A stretch of DNA of 22,998 nucleotides, from the NCBI GenBank assembly GCA_043772355.1, contig JAYVGI010000150.1:1-22998 (forward strand), read 5' to 3'. This stretch comes from JAAFIP01 sp043772355. GTDB taxonomy: Bacteria > Pseudomonadota > Gammaproteobacteria > Burkholderiales > Burkholderiaceae_C. Position numbers and translations under genes: made by a program. Shown piece after piece: positions 14,886-20,899 of the stretch. Within the stretch, counting starts at the first letter, position 1; every line of letters starts with the position of its first letter. Under the pieces are notes generated by a model. The model was not told where the DNA came from, searched no databases, and was given only the letters and a program-made list of their open reading frames with translations.

Positions 14886-15812
14886 ATGACGGATAAAAAA
14901 TACGACCTCGTCGCCATGGGCGAAGGCATGGTGGAATTTAACCAAACCGATCCCGGCCAGCCGCACTACCTGCAAGGCTTTGGCGGCGACACCAGCAATG
15001 CCATCATCGCCGCTGCGCGTGCGGGTGCACGCACGGCGTATGTGAGTGCTGTGGGCGACGACAGCTTTGGCCACATGCTGCTGGACGTATGGCGCCGCGA
15101 ACAGGTAGACACCAGCGCGGTAGCCCTGGACAGCGCTGCACCCACCGGCATTTACTTCGTCACGCACGGCCCATTGGGCCACGAGTTCAACTACCGCCGT
15201 GCACGTTCTGCTGCCGCGCAAATGGCATTGAACCCGGCGCAGCGCGATGCACTGTCTGGCACCCGCATGCTGCACCTGTCGGGCATCTCGCTGGCCATCT
15301 CGCCCATGGCGCGAACGCAATGCCTGGAGGCGATTCAGATTGCCAAAACGGCGGGAGCTCAAATTTGCTTTGACTCCAACCTGCGCCTCAAACTCTGGCC
15401 CCTGGAAGCAGCGCGCACCGCCATGCAAGAGGTGATCGCGCAAACCGATATTTTTCTGCCCAGTCTGGACGACGTGATGGTTCTGAGTGGCCTGCAAGAA
15501 CCCAAAGATATTGTGCAGTGGAGCCATTCGTTGGGAGCTAAAACCGTGGTGCTCAAGCTGGGTGAGCAAGGCGTGCTGGTCAGCCACGAAGGCATGCAGA
15601 CCCACATCCCTGCGCTGCGCGTGCAAACTGTAGACGCCACCGGTGCAGGCGACTGTTTTGCTGGCAATGTGCTGGCGCGCATTTGCCTGGGCGACAGCGT
15701 GCTACAGGCTGCACGTTACGCCAACGCCGCCGCCGCGTTGGCGGTGCAGGGCTTTGGCGCTGTAGCACCGCTGCCTCGGCCAGAGGCGGTCAAGGCCATA
15801 ATACGGCCATGA
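14886..15812 (+). CDS. kdgK: 2-keto-3-deoxygluconate kinase (PfkB/ribokinase family)
   Basis: This 308-residue PfkB-family kinase should phosphorylate 2-keto-3-deoxy-D-gluconate to KDPG. The N-terminal signature GGDTSNAI (33-40) is present, as is VDATGAGDCF (249-258) with catalytic base Asp256 and the anion-hole GAGD. Other marks typical of KdgK are MGEGMVEF near the start, YRRARSAA (103-110), DSNLR (163-167) and LPSLDD. It starts 37 bases after the dehydratase and overlaps the next kinase by four bases (ATGA, 15809-15812), so it is co-transcribed and coupled. Its place right after the dehydratase supports the substrate. Other ribokinase-family substrates (fructose, ribose) are less likely given the motifs. 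Confidence 0.88.
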   Translation: MTDKKYDLVAMGEGMVEFNQTDPGQPHYLQGFGGDTSNAIIAAARAGARTAYVSAVGDDSFGHMLLDVWRREQVDTSAVALDSAAPTGIYFVTHGPLGHEFNYRRARSAAAQMALNPAQRDALSGTRMLHLSGISLAISPMARTQCLEAIQIAKTAGAQICFDSNLRLKLWPLEAARTAMQEVIAQTDIFLPSLDDVMVLSGLQEPKDIVQWSHSLGAKTVVLKLGEQGVLVSHEGMQTHIPALRVQTVDATGAGDCFAGNVLARICLGDSVLQAARYANAAAALAVQGFGAVAPLPRPEAVKAIIRP

Positions 15813-16720
15813 CCACCCTACAAGACAGCCCCTTTATTGCCGTAGACTGGGGCACCTCCACCTTCAGAGCTGCATTGATCGCGCACGACGGCGAGATCGT
15901 GGACGAGCTGGCCGAGTCGCGCGGAATTTTGAGCTTCAAGCAAGGCGAGTTTGCTAACTATTTGATAGCTACCTGCGCACGTTTTACGCAGGCTGGCGGA
16001 CGATTTTTCTTGTTATCCGGCATGATCGGCAGCAAAAACGGCCTGGCCGAAATACCCTACTGCCCCTGCCCTGCCACCGCAGGCCATTTGGCGCTGATGG
16101 TGGGCTGGGCGGTGAAAGACCGCGTCGCCATCGTACCCGGCGTGCGCAGCGAATACTTTGACGTGATGCGCGGCGAAGAAACCCAGGTGTTCGGCGCAGC
16201 CGCTGTACTGGACATAGAAGACGCGCTGATGGTGCTGCCCGGCACCCACAGCAAATGGGTCAGTCTGGAAAATGGGGCCATCACCGGCTTCAATACCTTT
16301 ATGACCGGCGAGTTCTACGCCATGCTGGCGCAGCACTCCATTTTGGCCAAAAGCCTGCCGCCTGCGGGCACACCTGAAGCGCCACTTGATCAGGCTGCAT
16401 TTATCCAGGGCATCGAGCACGCCACCACCAGCCAGAGCTTGCTCAACACGGCCTTTAGCGTGCGGGTGAAATCGCTGTTCAACCAGCTTGCGCCCGCACA
16501 GGCCGCCAGCTACCTGTCGGGGCTGGTGATAGGCGAAGAGCTGGTGTCGATGCAGCTAGAGCCCGGCACCCAGGTGGTGGTGGTCGGTTCGCAGGCCCTG
16601 GGCGAGCGCTACACTCTGGCACTGGCGCATTTGGGCGTGGAGGCGCGCCTCTTGGGCACGCAGGCGGCATGGGCCGGGCTGCACAGCATTTACATGCAAA
16701 TGTCGTTCAATCGCGCATAA
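15809..16720 (+). CDS. dgoK: 2-keto-3-deoxygalactonate kinase (DgoK type)
   Basis: This 303-residue protein belongs to the DgoK family (actin/hexokinase-like ATPase fold), unrelated to the PfkB kinase before it. It shows the N-terminal phosphate motif VDWGTSTFRA (12-21), SGMIGSKNG, the DgoK blocks VMRGEETQVFGA and LPGTHSKWV, then MTGEFYAML and SGLVIGEELVSM, all of which I recognise from E. coli DgoK. The start ATG 15809 overlaps the previous stop (ATGA); an upstream frame extension lacks support. DgoK makes 2-keto-3-deoxy-6-phosphogalactonate, normally split by DgoA, but no such aldolase is encoded here. Two kinases of different fold in a row suggest the locus handles both the gluco and galacto epimers, or that one has drifted in substrate. 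Confidence 0.88.
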   Translation: MTTLQDSPFIAVDWGTSTFRAALIAHDGEIVDELAESRGILSFKQGEFANYLIATCARFTQAGGRFFLLSGMIGSKNGLAEIPYCPCPATAGHLALMVGWAVKDRVAIVPGVRSEYFDVMRGEETQVFGAAAVLDIEDALMVLPGTHSKWVSLENGAITGFNTFMTGEFYAMLAQHSILAKSLPPAGTPEAPLDQAAFIQGIEHATTSQSLLNTAFSVRVKSLFNQLAPAQAASYLSGLVIGEELVSMQLEPGTQVVVVGSQALGERYTLALAHLGVEARLLGTQAAWAGLHSIYMQMSFNRA

Positions 16721-16800
16721 GCGCAGGCGCTTGCCAGGCCACGATGCAAGCGTAAAAGACTATAAAATTCGTAGCTGCTCCCGCAATAACTTAGAAGGTT

Positions 16801-16805
16801 AGAGG
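16801..16805 (+). promoter_or_regulatory. Ribosome binding site of the second short-chain dehydrogenase
   Basis: AGAGG lies five bases before ATG 16811 and supports that start. Confidence 0.55.
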
Positions 16806-16810
16806 CTGAT

Positions 16811-17581
16811 ATGACCAAAAATTCTGTGCAATTTGGACTGCAAGACAAAGTCACCATCATCACAGGGGGTGCCCAAGGCATAGGCGAGGCCTGTGCGCGC
16901 CGCTTTGCTGGCGAGGGCGCACGGGTAGTGCTGGCCGATGTAGACGACGCGCGCGGTCAGGCATTGGCCAACGCACTGGGCGCGCTGTATGTGCACTGCG
17001 ACGTAGGCGACAGCGCCCAGGTCAACGCCATGGTGGCCCAGACGATGGCGGCACATGGCCGTATTGACGTGCTGGTCAACAACGCAGGTATCTTCAAAGC
17101 GGCAGCGTTCCTGGACGTGACTGAGGCCGACTTTGACGCCGTCATCCGTGTCAACCTCAAAGGCGCATTTTTAGTAGCGCAAGCCGTGGCGCGTGAGATG
17201 GTCAAAACCGGTGGCGCCAGCGTGGTGAACATGAGCTCGGTCAACGCGGTGATGGCGATCCCCAGCATTGCCAGCTACAACATGAGCAAAGGCGGCATCA
17301 ACCAGCTCACCCGCGTGATGGCGCTGGCACTGGCCGACCAGGGCATTCGGGTGAACGCCGTAGCCCCCGGTACCATTGCCACCGAGCTGGCCGCCAAAGC
17401 GGTGCTCACCAGCCCCGAGGCCACGGCACGCGTGATGAGCCGCACGCCCATGCGCAGGCTGGGCACGCCCGACGAGATTGCCGATGTGGTGGCCTACCTG
17501 GCCAGCGATGCGTCCAGCTATTTGACCGGCGAGATCATCACCGCCGACGGCGGCCGCATGGCGCTGAACTACACCGTTTAA
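16811..17581 (+). CDS. Short-chain dehydrogenase/reductase, probable sugar or sugar-acid dehydrogenase
   Basis: This 256-residue classical short-chain dehydrogenase has TGGAQGIG (18-25), an Asp43 ending the second strand (LADVD) which favours NAD over NADP, NNAG (90-93) and catalytic Ser143, Tyr156 and Lys160. The C-terminal YLTGEIITADGG is typical of the family. It resembles glucose/galactose/rhamnose 1-dehydrogenase-like proteins, and the operon position, 90 bases after dgoK, suggests oxidation of an aldose or of a sugar acid feeding the dehydratase. The exact substrate cannot be read. It differs from IdnO in cofactor residue and active-site flanks, so it is not a recent duplicate. Its stop codon TAA ends on the first base of a 101-bp repeat copy (17581-17680). 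Confidence 0.85.
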   Translation: MTKNSVQFGLQDKVTIITGGAQGIGEACARRFAGEGARVVLADVDDARGQALANALGALYVHCDVGDSAQVNAMVAQTMAAHGRIDVLVNNAGIFKAAAFLDVTEADFDAVIRVNLKGAFLVAQAVAREMVKTGGASVVNMSSVNAVMAIPSIASYNMSKGGINQLTRVMALALADQGIRVNAVAPGTIATELAAKAVLTSPEATARVMSRTPMRRLGTPDEIADVVAYLASDASSYLTGEIITADGGRMALNYTV

Positions 17582-17680
17582 TTCCATTTCGATCTCATCA
17601 CTGTCGTTGCTGCGTGCCTTGCCGCGCTACAGCACTGCCTGCGGCTCCCCGCCCAGACACTACTGATGTAGAAATGGAAT
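17581..17680 (-). repeat. 100-bp palindromic repeat, copy 2 (reverse orientation)
   Basis: Begins ATTCCATTTC and ends GAAATGGAAT. Read on the minus strand it aligns with copy 1 across the interior (TGTAGCGCGGCAAGG and CAACGACA blocks), with clearly more differences than copy 3. The inner parts of the terminal repeats no longer pair perfectly, as expected of an older copy. Its first base is the last base of the preceding gene's stop codon. Confidence 0.8.
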
Positions 17681-17745
17681 AAGCGCCAGGCTGCGCCGTG
17701 CGCTGGGCTGGACTTCTCTGGCCGGGCCCAGCCCTGACCACTGGT

Positions 17746-18513
17746 CTACCCGCCACGGCCCTGGCGCACTTGCTCGACCTTGCGGTTTACCAGTTGCGCG
17801 CCCAGCATCCATTTGACCCGCACAGCAAAGGTGTGGCGCAAAGCCGCGTGGGATTCGTTGGCATAAAAATGCGCCGGGTCGTGCGCCACGCCCCAGTCCA
17901 CCACCGGCAAGCTGGACGGGTCGTGGGCGGTGCTTTGGGCGTGGGCGTCGTGCAAGCCATTCCAGTCGTCGTCACCCTGCAGGTGCACGCCATAGCCCTG
18001 CTGCGCGTGTTGCTCGGTAAGCAACTGGCGTGCCGCACGGCCCAGCGGCGCGTCCACCACATAGGTATCGGTTTGGTGCCAGCGGCTGTCCAGGTACACC
18101 TCGGCAACGGCGTGGGTCATGGTGGCGTTGCCGGTGTCGATCAGCCCGCTTAAAAATCGCTTGGGCAGCGTGACGAACCGGAGCCTGGCGGGCACATTGG
18201 CGGCACGCAGCAGGGCGACAAACAGCAGCCCTTTGGTGTGGCAGTCCCCATACCCCAGGCGCAGCACGTCAGAGGCCTTGGTATGCAAAAAGTCGGCAAT
18301 GCACCCAAACGGCAAGCTTTTGACATAGGCGTGCACAGCCAGCGCTTTGCGGCGCTCATCCCTGAGGCCATTGGTGACCAAACCCATCACGGCGCGCAGT
18401 TTAGGCGTACTGATATCGAGCTGGGGGGTCTCACGCAGCCATGCGTTACGCGCCTCGGGGCTGACCAAATCCAGCCCTTCTGGCGGCGCAAGACCGATAG
18501 AGTTTCTAATCAT
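17746..18513 (-). CDS. Transglutaminase-like domain protein (intact catalytic triad)
   Basis: This 255-residue soluble protein carries a transglutaminase-like (papain-fold) domain: GYGDCHTKG with Cys91, ATMTHAVAEVY with His134, and WHQTDTYV with Asp149. The Cys-His-Asp triad is thus intact, consistent with peptide-bond or amide hydrolysis or transfer; the substrate is unknown. ATG 18513 is chosen (the frame extends only to TTG 18555) because it aligns residue by residue with the start of the neighbouring paralog. No signal peptide is seen, so it is probably cytoplasmic. The C-terminal part (about 160-255) is shared with the paralog and includes DWGVAHDPAHFYA. It lies 70 bases downstream of that paralog on the same strand, so the two are probably co-transcribed. 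Confidence 0.85.
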   Translation of the reverse strand: MIRNSIGLAPPEGLDLVSPEARNAWLRETPQLDISTPKLRAVMGLVTNGLRDERRKALAVHAYVKSLPFGCIADFLHTKASDVLRLGYGDCHTKGLLFVALLRAANVPARLRFVTLPKRFLSGLIDTGNATMTHAVAEVYLDSRWHQTDTYVVDAPLGRAARQLLTEQHAQQGYGVHLQGDDDWNGLHDAHAQSTAHDPSSLPVVDWGVAHDPAHFYANESHAALRHTFAVRVKWMLGAQLVNRKVEQVRQGRGG

Positions 18514-18583
18514 TGGAACCCGATCTTGGCTGGTGAAAAGGGCCAGCGGCACCAAGGTAAACCACTCGCATCAGGGAATGCCG

Positions 18584-19378
18584 TCAGAGCGCTTGGTAGG
18601 CGCTGGTGTCCCCGCCGCACTCGCGCTGGCGGATCTTGTGCACCTTGCGGTTGATCTTGGCTGCGCCAGAGAGCCATTGCGCGCGCCCTTTCAAGCTGTG
18701 GTGCGCCGGGGCATGCATTTTTTCTGCATAAAAATGCTCGGGGTCGTGCCCTACGCCCCAGTCCATGATGGGCATGCTGCCTGGGTCGGCCGGGCAGCGG
18801 TGGGCGTGCATATCGTCACGGCCATCCCAGCTGCGCTCGCCCATGGCGTGCAGGCCGTAGCCGGCCAAATGGTGCTCCAGACGCAGCAACGCGCGCGCCT
18901 CATGGGCGAAGGCCTCGTCTGCCACATAGGTGTCGGTCTGGCACCAGCGGTTGTTTACAAACACCTCGCCCAGCGCGCAGCACATCGAGCTGGTGCGGCT
19001 ATCGATCAAGCCAGCCAGAAACCCCACAGGCGAGGTGACAAAACGCAGCCGCGCAGGCACGCCCAGCGCACGCAGCAGCGCCACAAACAAGATGCCTTTG
19101 GTGTGGCAGTCACCATAGCCCAGGCGCGCCACCTCGGAGGCTTTGATGCGCAGAAAGTCGGCCGAGAAAACCAATGGCAAGGCCTGCACATAGTGGTGCA
19201 CGGCCACGGCTTTGGCGGCATCGTCGCGGCACAGTTGGGTCAGCTTGGTCGCCAGGATGCGCAGCTTGACACTGGTGAAATCGAGTTGCGCGGTCTCGCG
19301 CAGCCACATCAGCCGGGCTTCGGGGCTGACTGAATCCAGACGGTTTGAGTCGCTAAAGCCTAAAGAATGATGCAGCAT
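18584..19378 (-). CDS. Transglutaminase-like paralog with catalytic His replaced by Cys
   Basis: This 264-residue protein is a tandem duplicate of the next gene: it aligns without gaps over at least the first 150 residues (SVSPEARLMWLRET, LGYGDCHTKGILFVALLRA, PARLRFVT, WCQTDTYV). Cys91 and Asp149 are kept, but position 134, His in the paralog, is Cys in SSMCCALGEVF. That should abolish or change normal triad catalysis, so it may be a regulatory or binding partner of its sister, or use different chemistry. The reading frame is otherwise intact, which argues against simple decay. It starts at ATG 19378 with no strong ribosome site nearby; a very AT-rich upstream region (19380-19527) probably holds the promoter for both genes. 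Confidence 0.82.
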   Translation of the reverse strand: MLHHSLGFSDSNRLDSVSPEARLMWLRETAQLDFTSVKLRILATKLTQLCRDDAAKAVAVHHYVQALPLVFSADFLRIKASEVARLGYGDCHTKGILFVALLRALGVPARLRFVTSPVGFLAGLIDSRTSSMCCALGEVFVNNRWCQTDTYVADEAFAHEARALLRLEHHLAGYGLHAMGERSWDGRDDMHAHRCPADPGSMPIMDWGVGHDPEHFYAEKMHAPAHHSLKGRAQWLSGAAKINRKVHKIRQRECGGDTSAYQAL

Positions 19379-19853
19379 GTAAGTAATTTAATACATCTCC
19401 ACCATTAGTGTTGCATCTCAAATTGGTTTTATTGCCTTATTTCACATTTTTTAGAATTTTTGTGGCTAAATTATTTATCGCATAATACTTTTATGTTATG
19501 TGAATTAGTACTATGCGCGTATGTTTTATTCCATTTCTACATCATGAATGTCTAGGCGCGGAGCCTACGAGAGTGCTGTAGCACGGCAAGGCGACGCAAC
19601 AACGACAGAAATGATTTAGAAATGGAATTAGATATCCCTGTGGGCCTACCGTGTGGGTTGCAAACACAATCGCACCATCGATTTTTGAAAACCGCCCCGC
19701 ATGAACCCAGAGCACGCGCTCACCCAATAGCTGCAAGACGCACAGCGCGTGACCCGTGCAACGCGACGCAGGCGTGGGCCCCGGCATGGCCCGATTGGAG
19801 CAAATCTCTGGTACGCATTCATTAACTGTTCCCGGCAAAGCACACCTGCGCCT
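19379..19853. other. Gene-free region: AT-rich stretch, repeat copy 3 and unassigned sequence
   Basis: 19380-19527 is strikingly AT-rich compared with the rest of the window and lies directly upstream of the transglutaminase pair, so it probably contains their promoter. I could not fix -35/-10 boxes with confidence. 19528-19628 is a 101-bp palindromic repeat. 19629-19853 has small overlapping frames on both strands with no recognisable product; it may be gene remains. Confidence 0.55.
19528..19628 (+). repeat. 101-bp palindromic repeat, copy 3
   Basis: Same orientation as copy 1 and nearly identical to it over the full 101 bases, including the ends ATTCCATTTC/GAAATGGAAT and the block TAGGCGCGGAGCCTACGAGA. 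The differences are scattered. One pair (GCTGTAGCACGGC against GCCGTAGCGCGGC in copy 1) changes two positions of the interior motif together, which may preserve pairing. Confidence 0.85.
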
Positions 19854-20342
19854 TCAGCGAGCGCGCCTTACCCGCAGTATTTCGTCCAGGATCAAACACA
19901 CTGCGCCGATAGTGATGCCGCTGTCGGCCACGTTAAACGCCGGGAAGTGCATACCGCCCCAGTGAAAGTCTAAAAAATCTACCACGTACCCGTGCAGCAC
20001 ACGGTCCACCACGTTGCCTACTGCGCCGCCCAAGATGCAGGCCAAGGCGAAGGCAAACAGCTTTTGCCCCGCATGCGAGCGCAGCATCCAGATGATGAAA
20101 ATGGTAGCCACTACGCCAATGCCGGTAAAGAACCAGCGCTGCCAGCCGCCTGCGCCCGCCAAAAAGCTGAAAGCCGCGCCGCTGTTATGCACCCGCACCA
20201 CATTAAAAAAGCTCAGCACATGGGTACTGTCGCCTAGTTGGTAGTAGCCCAGGATCAGAGTTTTGGTGAACTGGTCGGCGATGAAGATGATCAACGCAAG
20301 GCCTAGCCAGGGGAGCATGGAGGTGTTGTTGATTTTTGCCAT
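19854..20342 (-). CDS. lspA: Lipoprotein signal peptidase (signal peptidase II)
   Basis: This 162-residue inner-membrane aspartyl protease cleaves signal peptides of lipoproteins such as the one at 961. Four hydrophobic segments are visible (about 10-30, 68-87, 95-112 and 137-155). Conserved blocks are ADQFTK (Asp23), VHNSGAAF, GGAVGNVVDR (105-114), VVDFLDFH with catalytic Asp122, and AFNVADSGI with catalytic Asp140. The length is usual. In most proteobacteria lspA directly follows ileS; here a toxin-antitoxin pair lies between them. Its start is 14 bases after the toxin stop with no clear ribosome site, so its translation may depend on coupling to the toxin gene. Confidence 0.96.
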   Translation of the reverse strand: MAKINNTSMLPWLGLALIIFIADQFTKTLILGYYQLGDSTHVLSFFNVVRVHNSGAAFSFLAGAGGWQRWFFTGIGVVATIFIIWMLRSHAGQKLFAFALACILGGAVGNVVDRVLHGYVVDFLDFHWGGMHFPAFNVADSGITIGAVCLILDEILRVRRAR

Positions 20343-20356
20343 ATCGAAAAGGGTGC

Positions 20357-20653
20357 TTAGTTAAGTTGCGATTGCCAAACATCGGGGTTTTGCGAGGTGT
20401 GAAACACCGCATACACCACGATAGTACTGGCATCAAAGTCATAGAAAATTTCGTAAGGAAAGCGTTTGGTTGCTAATCTTCTGTAGTTGCCGGTGCTGCG
20501 TTTGAATTGAGCGGGATCGGTTCGGATGCGCGAGAGAACGTTGTCCACCGTACGCGCGAACTCTTCGCCTAAACCGCTGCGCGCACGCTCGTACCAAAGG
20601 TAAGCATCCGAGTATTGCGCATCCGCATACTGGGTAAATACCAGTTTACGCAT
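20357..20653 (-). CDS. ParE/RelE-family toxin
   Basis: This 98-residue protein has the ParE/RelE toxin fold signature: an N-terminal helical hairpin (ADAQYSDAYLWYERARSG, then GEEFARTVDNVLSRI), followed by RSTGNYRRLATKRFPYEIFYDF and a C-terminal strand VVYAVFHTSQNPDVW. ParE members poison DNA gyrase and RelE members cleave mRNA; the sequence does not clearly decide, though RRLATKRFPYEIFY and VFHTSQNP resemble the ParE side. The start ATG 20653 overlaps the antitoxin stop by eight bases, as expected for a coupled pair. It is encoded inside the ileS-lspA block. Confidence 0.85.
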   Translation of the reverse strand: MRKLVFTQYADAQYSDAYLWYERARSGLGEEFARTVDNVLSRIRTDPAQFKRSTGNYRRLATKRFPYEIFYDFDASTIVVYAVFHTSQNPDVWQSQLN

Positions 20654-20873
20654 TCAGTCGCTGGCGCGCGTTGGCCTGCACTTGGCTCCAGCTTTGCGCG
20701 GTATCGGGTGCAGCCAGGTACTGGGCGCGGCTGTACTCCAACGCACGCAGCTTCCATTCGGGCAAAGCTTGCTCGATATCTTGCGCGTGCAGGCTGTCCC
20801 ATAGCGTTTCAATCAGCGCCAAGCGCTGCTCGGCAGGCAGTGCCAGCAGCGTGTTTGCGTCAATAGGGGTCAT
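20646..20873 (-). CDS. Antitoxin, addiction-module component family
   Basis: This 75-residue protein matches, from memory, the putative addiction-module component family that pairs with ParE/RelE toxins: a start with LLALPAEQRLALIETLWDSL and a second half (PEWKLRALEYSRAQYLAAPDTAQSW) that probably wraps the toxin. No separate DNA-binding domain is evident, which is usual in this family. ATG 20873 follows a perfect AAGGAG six bases upstream, much stronger than the site of the toxin or of lspA, fitting a need for excess antitoxin. It starts 26 bases after the end of ileS. Confidence 0.8.
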   Translation of the reverse strand: MTPIDANTLLALPAEQRLALIETLWDSLHAQDIEQALPEWKLRALEYSRAQYLAAPDTAQSWSQVQANARQRLNA

Positions 20874-20879
20874 TCCAAA

Positions 20880-20885
20880 CTCCTT
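20880..20885 (-). promoter_or_regulatory. Strong ribosome binding site of the antitoxin gene
   Basis: AAGGAG on the minus strand, six bases before ATG 20873. This is the best ribosome site in the ileS-lspA block. Confidence 0.7.
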
Positions 20886-20899
20886 GCTACCAAAATCAT

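Noticed and set aside
14048..14929. 293-residue open frame on the minus strand
   Set aside because: Antisense to the dehydratase, whose motifs are intact; composition is that of a shadow frame.
14676..15626. 316-residue open frame on the minus strand
   Set aside because: Antisense to the end of the dehydratase and to kdgK, both clearly real.
15683..15808. N-terminal extension of dgoK
   Set aside because: It overlaps kdgK in another frame and is Arg/Gly-rich; ATG 15809 in the ATGA overlap fits the family start.
16724..16737. Palindrome AAGCGCAGGCGCTT-like sequence after dgoK as a terminator
   Set aside because: The stem is short with a two-base loop and no T-run follows; the next gene is probably co-transcribed.
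18347..19333. 328-residue open frame on the plus strand across both transglutaminase genes
   Set aside because: Shadow of two paralogous minus-strand genes that align with each other as proteins.
19542..19838. 98-residue minus-strand frame in the gap before lspA
   Set aside because: About a third of it lies in the palindromic repeat, and the product is not recognisable; left as unassigned sequence.
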